Source: Acidobacteriota bacterium
GTDB taxonomy: Bacteria; Acidobacteriota; Vicinamibacteria; Vicinamibacterales; UBA2999
Assembly: GCA_020851325.1 (NCBI GenBank)
Contig: JADZCY010000257.1
Location: 1-50,561, forward strand
Reading direction: 5' to 3'
Length of the DNA stretch: 50,561 nt
Shown in pieces: positions 9,799 to 18,719 of this stretch. Position 1 is the stretch's first letter, and each line of letters opens with the position of its first letter. The notes under the pieces were generated by a model. It made no database searches and was not told the DNA's origin. It saw only the letters and a program-made list of their open reading frames with translations. Made by a program: the position numbers and the translations under genes.

Positions 9799-10491
9799 AT
9801 GGAACGACTGATACGGCACTTTCAGGAAGAACTCGAGGCCCTCCAGCAGCGCCTGCTGGCGATGGGCGGGCTTGCCGAAGAGCGGACGCGGCTGGCCGTG
9901 CGCGGCGTCGCCGAGCGTAATCCCGACGACATCCTGGCGGTGCTGAACGGCGACGAGCCGATCAACGACCTGCACATCGAGGTCGACGATCGCTGCGTCA
10001 AGCTCCTGGCGCTGCATCAGCCGATGGCCGCCGATCTCCGTGCCATCGTCGCCGCCGTGAAGATCAACACCGACCTCGAACGCGTCGGCGATCTGGCGGT
10101 GAACGTGGCCGAGGCGGCCAAGCGGTATCTGCAGCATGCGCCGGTGAAGCCGCTCATCGACATCCCCCGCATGGGGGATATCGCACAGGAGATGCTGCGC
10201 GACGCACTCGACGCCTTCGTCCGCCGCGATGTCGCGCTGGCCGAAGCGGTGCTCATCAAAGACGACGAGCTGGATGCGCTGAAGACACAGATTTTCCGGG
10301 AACTGCTCACCTACATGCTGCAGGACCCGACGACGATCGAACCGGCGCTCGATCTGATTCTGATTTCGCGGCACCTCGAGCGCATCGGCGATCACGCCAC
10401 CAACATCGCCGAGGACGTGATCTTCATGGTGTCGGCGCGCGACGTGCGGCACCAGCCGATCGATCCGGCGTCATCGGGCGCGCGCGGCTGA
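9799..10491 (+). CDS. phoU: Phosphate signalling complex protein
   Basis: Two PhoU repeats (HQPMAADLRAIVAAVKINTDLERVGDLAVNVAE; LILISRHLERIGDHATNIAEDVIFM). Confidence 0.95.
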   Translation: MERLIRHFQEELEALQQRLLAMGGLAEERTRLAVRGVAERNPDDILAVLNGDEPINDLHIEVDDRCVKLLALHQPMAADLRAIVAAVKINTDLERVGDLAVNVAEAAKRYLQHAPVKPLIDIPRMGDIAQEMLRDALDAFVRRDVALAEAVLIKDDELDALKTQIFRELLTYMLQDPTTIEPALDLILISRHLERIGDHATNIAEDVIFMVSARDVRHQPIDPASSGARG

Positions 10492-10597
10492 CGCCGGCGG
10501 TCCATGCGCGGCCAGCCGGGCCGGCCATCGCATCCATTCCTCCCACGCATGCCTCCGGCGCGATGATCAGGTGATTCGGGCGGAGGGCTGGACTACA

Positions 10598-11902
10598 ATG
10601 TCCCTGATCCACGCCATGGCTGATACGCTGACAGTAACCGACAACCGCACCGGCAAGTCTTACGAATTCCCGATCACGGACGGCGCCATCAAGGCGACGG
10701 ACCTCAAGAAGATCAAGACCGACGCGCCCGACGATACGGGGCTGCTGACCTACGATCCGGCGTTCATGAACACCGCCTCGTGCCGCAGCCGCATCACCTA
10801 CATCGACGGCGATCAGGGCATCCTGATGTACCGCGGCTATCCCATCGAGCAGCTCGCGGAACACAGCACTTATCTCGAAACCGCATACCTCATCCTGAAC
10901 GGCGAGCTGCCCTCCGCGGCGCAGCTCAGGGACTGGACGCACCGCATCACCATGCACACCATGGTGCACGAGAACATCAAGAAGTTCATGGAGGGCTTCA
11001 CCTACGACGCCCATCCGATGGGCGTGTTCGTGAGCACCGTGGCGGCGATGTCGACGTTCTATCCGGACGGCAAGCAGATCTTCGATCCGGAGCGCCGCAA
11101 GCTGCAGATCCTGCGGCTCATCGCCAAGACGCCGACGATTGCCGCCTACGCCTTCCGCCACAGCATCGGCCGTCCGTACGTCTATCCCGACAACGACCTC
11201 AGCTTCACCGGCAACTTCCTGAACATGCTGTTCAAGATGACCGAGATGAAGTACACGCCGAACCCGGCGCTCGAGCGCGCGCTCGACGTGCTGTTCATCC
11301 TGCACGCCGATCACGAGCAGAACTGCTCCACCAGCTCGATGCGCGGCATCGGCAGCTCGCACGTCGATCCGTATTCGGCCCTGGCCGGCGCGGCGGCGGC
11401 GCTCTATGGCCCGCTGCACGGCGGCGCCAACGAAGCGGTGCTGCGCATGCTCGCCGAGATCGGCTCGGTGGACCACATCCCCGGCTTCATCAAGCGCGTC
11501 AAGGCCGGCGAAGGCCGCCTGATGGGCTTCGGCCACCGCGTCTACAAGTCGTACGACCCGCGCGCGAAGATCATCAAGCGGACGGCCTACGAGGTGTTCG
11601 AGGTGACGGGCAAGAACCCGCTGCTCGACATCGCGCTGGAGCTGGAACGCATCGCGCTCGAAGACGACTACTTCATCAGCCGCAAGCTGTATCCGAACGT
11701 CGACTTCTACTCGGGCCTCATCTATCAGGCGATGGGCTTCCCGGTGGAGATGTTCGCGGTGCTGTTCGCCATCGCCCGCACCGTCGGCTGGGTGGCGCAG
11801 TGGGAAGAGATGCTGCTCGATCCCGATCAGAAGATCTTCCGGCCGCGCCAGATCTACACCGGCGCCGACACGCGCGACTACGTGCCGATGGGCAAGCGCT
11901 GA
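10598..11902 (+). CDS. gltA: Citrate synthase
   Basis: YRGYPIEQLAEHSTYLETAYLILNGELP; LHADHEQNCSTSSMR; GPLHGGANEAVLRML; MGFGHRVYKSYDPRAKI. Start 10598 or 10616. Confidence 0.96.
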   Translation: MSLIHAMADTLTVTDNRTGKSYEFPITDGAIKATDLKKIKTDAPDDTGLLTYDPAFMNTASCRSRITYIDGDQGILMYRGYPIEQLAEHSTYLETAYLILNGELPSAAQLRDWTHRITMHTMVHENIKKFMEGFTYDAHPMGVFVSTVAAMSTFYPDGKQIFDPERRKLQILRLIAKTPTIAAYAFRHSIGRPYVYPDNDLSFTGNFLNMLFKMTEMKYTPNPALERALDVLFILHADHEQNCSTSSMRGIGSSHVDPYSALAGAAAALYGPLHGGANEAVLRMLAEIGSVDHIPGFIKRVKAGEGRLMGFGHRVYKSYDPRAKIIKRTAYEVFEVTGKNPLLDIALELERIALEDDYFISRKLYPNVDFYSGLIYQAMGFPVEMFAVLFAIARTVGWVAQWEEMLLDPDQKIFRPRQIYTGADTRDYVPMGKR

Positions 11903-11920
11903 ACTCACTCGGGAGGAACG

Positions 11921-12820
11921 ATGAGCCTCGTCCACTCACGCGTCCCGTCGTTCCTCCTGACTTTCCTTCTCCTCGCCGCCCTGCCGGGCGCGCAGGCCCC
12001 CACCGCCTTCGACAGTTCCCGCGCCTACACGCACGTCCGTGATCAGGTCGGCTTCGGCCCCCGCCCCGCCGGTTCCGCCGCCAACACGAAAACCCGCGAC
12101 TACATCGTCAGGACGCTGGCGCAGGCGGGCTACAAGGCCAGCCTGCAGGCCTTCGAGGCGTCGACGCCGGTCGGTCGCGTCAAGATGGCGAATGTCATCG
12201 CGACGCTGCCTGGCGAGCGCACCGACCGCATCGCGCTGACCAGCCACTTCGATACCAAGCCGATCGACGAGTTCCGCTTCGTCGGCGCCAACGACGGCGG
12301 CTCCAGCACCGGCGCGCTGCTGGAACTGGCGCGCGTGCTGAAGTCACGGCCGAAGCCGCGCTTCACCGTCGAGTTCATCTTCTTCGACGGCGAAGAGGCG
12401 TGGGGCGAGTGGCGGGCGCCGAATCACACCTACGGCAGCCGGCACTACGTGGAGGCGGCGAAGAAGGCCGGCACGCTCGGCTCACTGAAGGCGATGATCC
12501 TGCTCGACATGATCGGCGACCGCAGCCTGAACCTGCGGCGCGATACCAACTCCACACCGTGGCTCACCGACATCTTCTGGGCGACGGCGAAACGTCTCGG
12601 TCACGGCCCGCACTTCCTCGATGATCCCTTCCCGGTGGAAGACGATCACATGCCCTTCCTCGAAGCCGGCGTCCCCGCTGTTGACCTGATCGACCTCGAC
12701 TATCCGGACTGGCACACCGCCGGCGACACCCTCGACAAAGTCAGCGCCCGCAGTCTGCAAGTGGTCGGCGACGTCGTGCTGGCGGCGCTACCCGACGTCG
12801 AAGCGCGCCTGCTGAAATAA
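11921..12820 (+). CDS. M28 family metallopeptidase (glutaminyl-peptide cyclotransferase-like), secreted
   Basis: Signal peptide; VGFGPRPAGSAANTKTRDYI; SHFDTKP...FVGANDGGSSTGALLELAR; FFDGEEAWGEW; PAVDLIDLDYPDWHTAGDT. Confidence 0.9.
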   Translation: MSLVHSRVPSFLLTFLLLAALPGAQAPTAFDSSRAYTHVRDQVGFGPRPAGSAANTKTRDYIVRTLAQAGYKASLQAFEASTPVGRVKMANVIATLPGERTDRIALTSHFDTKPIDEFRFVGANDGGSSTGALLELARVLKSRPKPRFTVEFIFFDGEEAWGEWRAPNHTYGSRHYVEAAKKAGTLGSLKAMILLDMIGDRSLNLRRDTNSTPWLTDIFWATAKRLGHGPHFLDDPFPVEDDHMPFLEAGVPAVDLIDLDYPDWHTAGDTLDKVSARSLQVVGDVVLAALPDVEARLLK

Positions 12821-12952
12821 AGAAACCACGAAGACACGAAGGAAGCACATTGACCACGAAGGGCGCGAAGAGCACAAAGGGATCTTGCGACCCTGAGCCA
12901 GTCGAAGGGTCGTGAGCCGTGTTCGCCCTTCGTGCCTTCGTGATTTCCTTTA
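12818..12952. repeat. ACGAAG-type degenerate repeat forming an imperfect inverted repeat between convergent genes
   Basis: TAAAGAAACCACGAAGACACGAAGG (+) and TAAAGGAAATCACGAAGGCACGAAGG (- strand) arms; both arms begin with the stop codon of the adjacent gene; central GACCCTGAGCCAGTCGAAGGGTC. Confidence 0.88.
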
Positions 12953-14554
12953 CCCCGTATACCGCACGACGAGCGCGGTGACGTCGTCGTATTGCTCGGC
13001 GCCGCGGGCGAAGTGCTGCACCGCCTTGACGATGTGGCGCAGGACGTCGGTGGCGGGCTGACCGTGCTGGGCGCGGATGACGTCGACGAGGCGCGCCTCA
13101 CCGAATTCTTCCCCGCTCGCATCCTGCGCTTCGGTGACGCCGTCGCTGTAGAGCACCACCGTATCGCCCGGCGCCAGTTGCGCGCGGCTGGTGGCGTAGG
13201 TGGCGAAGTCGAAGAGACCCACCGGCATGCCGTCGGCCTCGAGACGACGCAGGCCGCCTTCGCCGTAGATGAGCGCGGCGTTGTGGCCGGCACTGCAGTA
13301 CGCCAGGTCGCCTGAGGGCGACAACTGCGCATACAGCGCCGTGGCGTAGCGGGCGTCGATGGCGCGGCGTGTGAGCACGCCGTTCATCTGCGAGATGGTC
13401 GCCGCCGGATCCGCGCCGCTGGCGACGAACGCCGAAAAGATGCCAAGGATTTTCGACGTCAGCAGCGCCGCCGCCGGTCCCTTGCCGGCAACGTCGCCGA
13501 CGAGAAACGCGAACGCCCCGTCGGCCATCTCCACCATGTCGAAGAAGTCGCCGCCGATGGCCCGCGCCGACACCGCGGCGCCGCTGGCCTCGTAGAACGC
13601 GCCGTCGTGTTCGCCTTCCGGCAGCAGCGCCTGCTGGATCTCCGCGGCAATCTTCAGTTCGTGCTCGATGCGCGCCTGCTCCAGCGTCTGCCGATACAGC
13701 CGCGCGTTCTCGATGGCGGCGCCCGCCTCACCCGCCAGCGTATCGAGCGCCGTCCGCGTCGTCGGCGCCAGCAGGTTGCCCTTCTCGCGCGAGTCGAGAT
13801 ACAGCACGCCGATGGAGCGCGTCTCGCTCGGCATGTCGGCGCGATCGAGATAGCGCACCAGCCGCAGCGGCACGCAGGCGACGTGGCGGATGCCGAGCGC
13901 CACCGTGCCCATGTGGACGTTGGCAAGGTCGCCATCGAGCAGGTCGGCGACGACACGGACTTCGCCGGTGGCGAAGACCTCTTCGGGAATCTTGCGGCTG
14001 GTGTCGAAGCGGTTGCCGGGCAGCGTGATGCGTCCGCGCGAGCGCGCCAGCTTCATCTCGAGCCCGGCGTCCTGCGCCAGCATGATGAAGCCGCGTTCGG
14101 CGCCGGTGACCTCGATGGCCGTGTCGAGCACCAGCGCCAGCACCTCGTCGAGCACGCGGCCCGAGCCCAGCGCCCGCAGGCCCTCGAGCAGTTGCGCCAG
14201 TTGCCGCAGGTCGCTGACGCCGTGCGCGGCGCCGCGCTCGCTGAGGCCGCTGGCCTCGGCGTCGATGAAGACGATGCCCGTACCGGCGGCGCGGCCGAAC
14301 TGCAGGCGATCGCCATGCCGCAGCGTGTGTTCGGTGATCGGCTCGTCGTTGACGAAGGTGCCGTAGCGGGAGCCGCGGTCGCGCAGCACGAAGCCGCCGT
14401 TGACGGCGACGATCTCGGCGTGATCGCGCGAGACGTCGCTGCCGCCGAGGCGCACGTCGTTCTCGGTGCGGCGGCCGATCGTGATGGTTGGCTTGTCGAG
14501 GGGGATGAGACGCTGCCCCAGTCCGTCGTTCAGCTCCAGTCGGGCATCTGCCAT
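12950..14554 (-). CDS. FHA-GAF-SpoIIE (PP2C-type) protein serine/threonine phosphatase
   Basis: FHA: ITIGRRTENDVRLGGSDVSRDHAEI; GAF region; PP2C: AIGGDFFDMVEMADGAFAFLVGDVAGKGPAAALL, YSDGVTEAQDASGEEFG. Confidence 0.93.
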   Translation of the reverse strand: MADARLELNDGLGQRLIPLDKPTITIGRRTENDVRLGGSDVSRDHAEIVAVNGGFVLRDRGSRYGTFVNDEPITEHTLRHGDRLQFGRAAGTGIVFIDAEASGLSERGAAHGVSDLRQLAQLLEGLRALGSGRVLDEVLALVLDTAIEVTGAERGFIMLAQDAGLEMKLARSRGRITLPGNRFDTSRKIPEEVFATGEVRVVADLLDGDLANVHMGTVALGIRHVACVPLRLVRYLDRADMPSETRSIGVLYLDSREKGNLLAPTTRTALDTLAGEAGAAIENARLYRQTLEQARIEHELKIAAEIQQALLPEGEHDGAFYEASGAAVSARAIGGDFFDMVEMADGAFAFLVGDVAGKGPAAALLTSKILGIFSAFVASGADPAATISQMNGVLTRRAIDARYATALYAQLSPSGDLAYCSAGHNAALIYGEGGLRRLEADGMPVGLFDFATYATSRAQLAPGDTVVLYSDGVTEAQDASGEEFGEARLVDVIRAQHGQPATDVLRHIVKAVQHFARGAEQYDDVTALVVRYTG

Positions 14555-14592
14555 GGGGACAAGGGCCTCATTCTAGCGCGTCGGTGACGGGG

Positions 14593-14793
14593 CTACATCA
14601 GCCACCAGGTGGCGGCGGCGGCGGCCGCGGCGGCGGCGGCCGCCAGCACCGGTCCCACCCACGCCGGCGTCTGCTTGCGGCTGTAGCGTCCGGTCGGCGG
14701 CGGCGTGATGCGCGGCTCGGCGGTCGCGGTGCCGCAGCGATAGCAGATGAGGGCGTTGTCGGCGATGTCGGTGCTGCACGAACGGCATTTCAT
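14593..14793 (-). CDS. Small zinc-ribbon protein with Ala-rich C-terminal TM segment
   Basis: [26 protein letters not shown] (two CxxC) and [21 protein letters not shown]. Confidence 0.65.
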   Translation of the reverse strand: MKCRSCSTDIADNALICYRCGTATAEPRITPPPTGRYSRKQTPAWVGPVLAAAAAAAAAAATWWLM

Positions 14794-14799
14794 GTCACG

Positions 14800-14805
14800 A
14801 TCTTA
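14800..14805 (-). promoter_or_regulatory. Candidate leaderless -10 box (TAAGAT) 6 nt upstream of the 14793 ATG
   Basis: TAAGAT-CGTGAC-ATG on minus strand. Confidence 0.4.
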
Positions 14806-14816
14806 CCCAATAGCCG

Positions 14817-15479
14817 ATGATCCCCCTCAAGGACGTCATCCCGACGCGCACCTGGCCCGCGGTCACCTACGCGCTGATCGCGCTGAACGTCGCCGTGTTC
14901 CTGCTGCAGTCGACGCTCGGTCCCGAAGCGCTGGAGAACTTCATCCAGCAGTACGGCCTGGTGCCGGCGCGCTTCTCGGTGGCGTCGATGTTCACGTCGA
15001 TGTTCGTGCACGGCGGCCTCGGCCACGTCGGCGGCAACCTGCTGTACCTGTGGATCTTCGGCGACAACATCGAGGATCGCCTCGGCCACGGCCGCTTCCT
15101 CGTCTTCTACCTCGCCACCGGCATCGTCGCGGCGCTGTCGCAGACGTGGATGGATCCGGCGTCGACGATCCCGATGGTCGGCGCCAGCGGCGCCATCGCC
15201 GGCGTGATGGGCGGCTACTTCGTCCTCTACCCGCACTCGCGCGTGCTGACGCTGTTCCCGTTCCCGGTGATGCTCTTCGAGGTGCCGGCGGTGTTCTTCC
15301 TCGGCCTGTGGTTCGTCGTCCAGTTCCTGAACGGCGTCGGCTCACTGGCCGCGGCCGCCGGCGACATCCCGGGCGGCGTCGCCTTCTGGGCGCACGTGAT
15401 GGGCTTCGTTGCCGGCTTCGTCCTCGTCAGGGTGATGCAGCGCCCCGAACGAGCGAAAGTGGAATGGTGGGGTAACTGA
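14817..15479 (+). CDS. Rhomboid family intramembrane serine protease
   Basis: HGGLGHVGGNLLYLWIFGDNIEDRLGHGRFLVFYL, catalytic GASGAIAGVMGGYF, and FWAHVMGFVAGF His. Confidence 0.95.
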   Translation: MIPLKDVIPTRTWPAVTYALIALNVAVFLLQSTLGPEALENFIQQYGLVPARFSVASMFTSMFVHGGLGHVGGNLLYLWIFGDNIEDRLGHGRFLVFYLATGIVAALSQTWMDPASTIPMVGASGAIAGVMGGYFVLYPHSRVLTLFPFPVMLFEVPAVFFLGLWFVVQFLNGVGSLAAAAGDIPGGVAFWAHVMGFVAGFVLVRVMQRPERAKVEWWGN

Positions 15480-15526
15480 ACAGCGAATCTGACGATCTCG
15501 TGAGCTCGTGATCTCACGATCTTTTC
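15480..15526. repeat. GATCTCGTGAG-type repeat between convergent genes; also a potential terminator hairpin
   Basis: ACAGCGAATCTGACGATCTCGTGAGCTCGTGATCT (33/35 identical to 41212-41246), then CTCACGATCTTTT. Confidence 0.75.
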
Positions 15527-16476
15527 CGTATCTCCTGCGAGATTCGGGCGAGTTCGATCATCAGCTTCTCGTAGGCGGCCTGCCATTCGGCGGGAGGCAG
15601 TTTGTCTCGCTGCTGCTTCAGCGTTTCCGCTTCGGTCTCGAGATTGCGCCGCTGCGTCAACAGCGCCGCCAGTTCGGGATTGCTGGCGGCGGAGATCGGT
15701 TCGGCGTCGAGGTTCCACAGGCGGGCGAAGGCGCCGTCCGGCCCCTCGGCGCCTTCTTCCCGGCCCACGCCGTCGCCGTTGTCGTCCAGCACCGCGCGCT
15801 CGGTAGTGAGCTGGCCTCGCTGCTCGTAGTGCTGCTTCACCGCCAGGCTCGTCGCGTCGAACACCTCGTGGATCGAGATGCGGCCGTTCTTGTCGAGGTC
15901 GGTCGACAACTCCCCCATCGCCTTGACGAAGTACTCGGGGAACACCGTCGCGTACTTCTGCGCCGCGGAATTGGTCGCCGTGATGACGACGCGGTTCTTG
16001 CCCTTGAGCGAGTCCACGAACGGAAAGCTCGCCTCGGTGGTGTTGACGAGGATGAGACGCGCCGGGATGCCGGTGAGGAGTTGATTCCATTCGGTGGCGG
16101 TGAGGTCCGGCCCGACGAGGTTGAACTTGGCGACGTCGCCGTCGAAGGTGCCGTGGCCGAACAGCACGATCATCAGCAGATCGTCCTTCGTGGCCGTCTT
16201 GCGAATCTCTCCGAGCACCTGGCGCACGTTGGCGGCGCTGCCGGTGGTGCCGCCCTGGACGGATTCATCCACCAGCAGCTTGATGTTCGCCGCGTCGAAC
16301 CCGTGACGCTCGACGAGCGCCTGCTGCAGCGACGTCCGCCACGCCTGCATCTGTTCGGCGTACTTCTCGCCACCCGAGGCGCCGGAGACAACGACCGCCC
16401 AGCGCGTTTCGGCTGCCGCCAGCCCGGGAGCGAGCAGCAGCATCGCCAGCGCGCACGTCCGCAAGAGCCTGTTCAT
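15514..16476 (-). CDS. Secreted caspase/C13-like peptidase-fold protein with EF-hand-like loops, predicted catalytically degenerate
   Basis: Signal peptide MNRLLRTCALAMLLLAPGLAAA; RWAVVVSGASGGEKYAEQ, MIVLFGHGTFDGD, RLILVNTTEASFPF; EF-hand DLDKNGRISIHE. No Cys in the mature sequence. Confidence 0.7.
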   Translation of the reverse strand: MNRLLRTCALAMLLLAPGLAAAETRWAVVVSGASGGEKYAEQMQAWRTSLQQALVERHGFDAANIKLLVDESVQGGTTGSAANVRQVLGEIRKTATKDDLLMIVLFGHGTFDGDVAKFNLVGPDLTATEWNQLLTGIPARLILVNTTEASFPFVDSLKGKNRVVITATNSAAQKYATVFPEYFVKAMGELSTDLDKNGRISIHEVFDATSLAVKQHYEQRGQLTTERAVLDDNGDGVGREEGAEGPDGAFARLWNLDAEPISAASNPELAALLTQRRNLETEAETLKQQRDKLPPAEWQAAYEKLMIELARISQEIRKRS

Positions 16477-16493
16477 GGTGCGTCCTTCGTCCA

Positions 16494-18713
16494 TCATGCC
16501 AGCCCCCAGCGGCGCCGCAGCAGCCATTCGCCGCCGAGGCAGCTCATGATGGCCAGCAGCGTCCACACGTTGTGCCAGAGATCGCGGGTTTCGGTCACCG
16601 GCGTCGATGGCGCCGCGGCCCTCACGAGGTCCGCCAGTTCCCCCGCCTGCCCCGCCGGCAGATAGCGGCCCCGCGTCGTCGCCGCCAGCCGTTGCAGCAG
16701 CGCGACGTTCTGTCGCGGATCGCTCATCTCGATATCGACACCGCCGGCCAGCACGTGACGTGTGGCCACGCCCAGCGTCGTGCCGGGACGGCGAGCATCC
16801 GCGGCAAGGGTGTAGACGCCGGGGCGATCGAACGTCGCCGGCGCGACGTAGCGGCCCGTGCCGGCATCGGTCAACGCCGGCACAATCGTCCGCACTTCGC
16901 CGTCCGGCGTCGTCACGTTGACGGTGACCTCGGCGTCGGTGACGGGACCAAAGCGTTCGTCGCGCACCATCACCACCACCGGCTCGGTCGTTCCCGGCAC
17001 CGCCACCGACATCGTCGGCATCGACACCTGCCCCGGTGCCGTGGCGGCCAGCCAGCGGACGAGTTGCCGCCAGATGGTGTCGTAGGCGGTGTCGGATGAC
17101 GGCCGCATCATGCGCCAGCGCCACGACGCTTCGCCGGCAAAGACCATCGTGCGTCCCTGTCCGTATCGCTGCACGGCAATCAGCGGATGCGCATCGCCAC
17201 CGGGACTCGCGGTGACGGCCAGCACCTGCGCGCCGGGACGCGGGCCACCGACGAGCGACACGGAGGCGAGCGCCGGCAACTGACTCCACAACGCGCGGCT
17301 GCTTTCGATCGACGCGGCAAGTCGCGTCGCCGGATGCGCGGCGCCATCCGCCGTCACCGCTGGCGCGTTCACCGCCGCGCCTTCGCCGTCGAAGCCTGCT
17401 GCCCCGCGCGTGCGCCGATCGGACAGATCCACCGGCAGCACTTCGGCCAGCGGCGTGTTGCTCAGCCCTTCGCGATCGAACGAGCGCGCGCCGAGCACCA
17501 GCAGGCCGCCGCCGCGTTCGGCGACGAAGCGCGCGGTGAGTTCGAGTTGCTCGCGCGTGAACGCGTCCGCGGCGATGTTACCGAAGACAACGGCGTCGTA
17601 TTGGAACAACGCTTCGCGCGTGGACGGGTAACCGTTCGACAACGCTGCGGCGCGTCGTTCACCCGCCTGCACGAAATACGTATCGCGGCCATCGTCGTTC
17701 TGCCCCTTGCGAACGACGGCGTCGACGTCGAGGCCGGGATCCGAGGCAAGCGCGCGCTTGAGGAAGGTGTGCTCGAAACCGGGCGCGCCCTCGATGATCA
17801 GGATGCGCCGCCGCGCCGCCTGCGGCGGCACCAGCACGCTGCGCGCGTTGTTGGCGGTGACGAGTTCGCCATCGGCCGCTGGCGTGTCGATGGTGTAGAC
17901 GGTGGGCTGTTCCGCCGGAGGTGTGACGGTGAACACCTCGTGCATCGGCGCGCCATCGGCGGGCGGCGTGACGCGGCGGACCTCGACGGGACGGCCATTG
18001 GCGCTCAGGCGCAGGTCGATCGGCTGCACGCCGAAGCCGCGGCTCGTCACCGACACGCTCAGGTCGATGGCGGCTTCCGGAAGAATCGGCTCGCCGGCGG
18101 TGAGGTTCACCACTTCGCGATCGCGCGCCGGCGCGACGCTGCCGACGCCCACGGCAAACACCGGCGCGCCATCGAGTCGTCCGGCGTCGAGCGGCCGGCC
18201 CGACGTATCGCCACCATCCGAGACGACGACGATCCCTGCCAGCGATTCGGCGCGATAGCGCTGCGCGGCGTCCTCGACGGCGGTGGTGAGGTCGCTGCGA
18301 GCGGCGTCCGCCGCCCAGGCGGCGCCATCCGCCGGCTTCTGCAGCGCATCGCCAAAGCTCAGGAGCTCGACGCGCACGCCGGGCGCCAGCGTGGTGGCGA
18401 GCGACGATGCCACGTTACGTGCCGCGGCCAGGCGGGTGGCGCCGTTGTCTTCGTCGGCGACGCTCATACTGCGCGACACGTCCACCAGCACCGGCAGCAC
18501 ACGCGGTGTGGCGACGTTCGACTCGCGCACCAGCACCGGCCGCAGCAACGCGACGACGATGGCGAGCAGAGTGAAGGCGCGGAGCGCGGTGAGGGCGAGG
18601 CGCTGAGCATCCGTGAGCGGCGCGACGCGTCGATACGCCGCCCACGCCATCAGCAGGGCGAACGCGACGATCAGGGTGTAGCCCCACCACGGCAGCGCGA
18701 CGGCAAACTGCAT
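16494..18713 (-). CDS. Large membrane protein with VWA (MIDAS DVSRSMS) and glutamine amidotransferase-like region
   Basis: N-terminal TMs, VLPVLVDVSRSMSVADE, GGLLVLGARSFDREGLSNTPLAEVLPVDLSDR, GQGRTMVFAGEASWRWRM; two-TM C-terminal end. Confidence 0.8.
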   Translation of the reverse strand: MQFAVALPWWGYTLIVAFALLMAWAAYRRVAPLTDAQRLALTALRAFTLLAIVVALLRPVLVRESNVATPRVLPVLVDVSRSMSVADEDNGATRLAAARNVASSLATTLAPGVRVELLSFGDALQKPADGAAWAADAARSDLTTAVEDAAQRYRAESLAGIVVVSDGGDTSGRPLDAGRLDGAPVFAVGVGSVAPARDREVVNLTAGEPILPEAAIDLSVSVTSRGFGVQPIDLRLSANGRPVEVRRVTPPADGAPMHEVFTVTPPAEQPTVYTIDTPAADGELVTANNARSVLVPPQAARRRILIIEGAPGFEHTFLKRALASDPGLDVDAVVRKGQNDDGRDTYFVQAGERRAAALSNGYPSTREALFQYDAVVFGNIAADAFTREQLELTARFVAERGGGLLVLGARSFDREGLSNTPLAEVLPVDLSDRRTRGAAGFDGEGAAVNAPAVTADGAAHPATRLAASIESSRALWSQLPALASVSLVGGPRPGAQVLAVTASPGGDAHPLIAVQRYGQGRTMVFAGEASWRWRMMRPSSDTAYDTIWRQLVRWLAATAPGQVSMPTMSVAVPGTTEPVVVMVRDERFGPVTDAEVTVNVTTPDGEVRTIVPALTDAGTGRYVAPATFDRPGVYTLAADARRPGTTLGVATRHVLAGGVDIEMSDPRQNVALLQRLAATTRGRYLPAGQAGELADLVRAAAPSTPVTETRDLWHNVWTLLAIMSCLGGEWLLRRRWGLA

Positions 18714-18719
18714 GTGGGC

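Noticed and set aside
6212-10491. pstSCAB-phoU operon as a novel system
   Set aside because: Canonical gene order and motifs; ordinary phosphate uptake operon.
15514-17289. 591-aa ORF extending the C13-like protein upstream
   Set aside because: The upstream part overlaps the VWA membrane protein in another frame; a clear signal peptide start exists at 16476.
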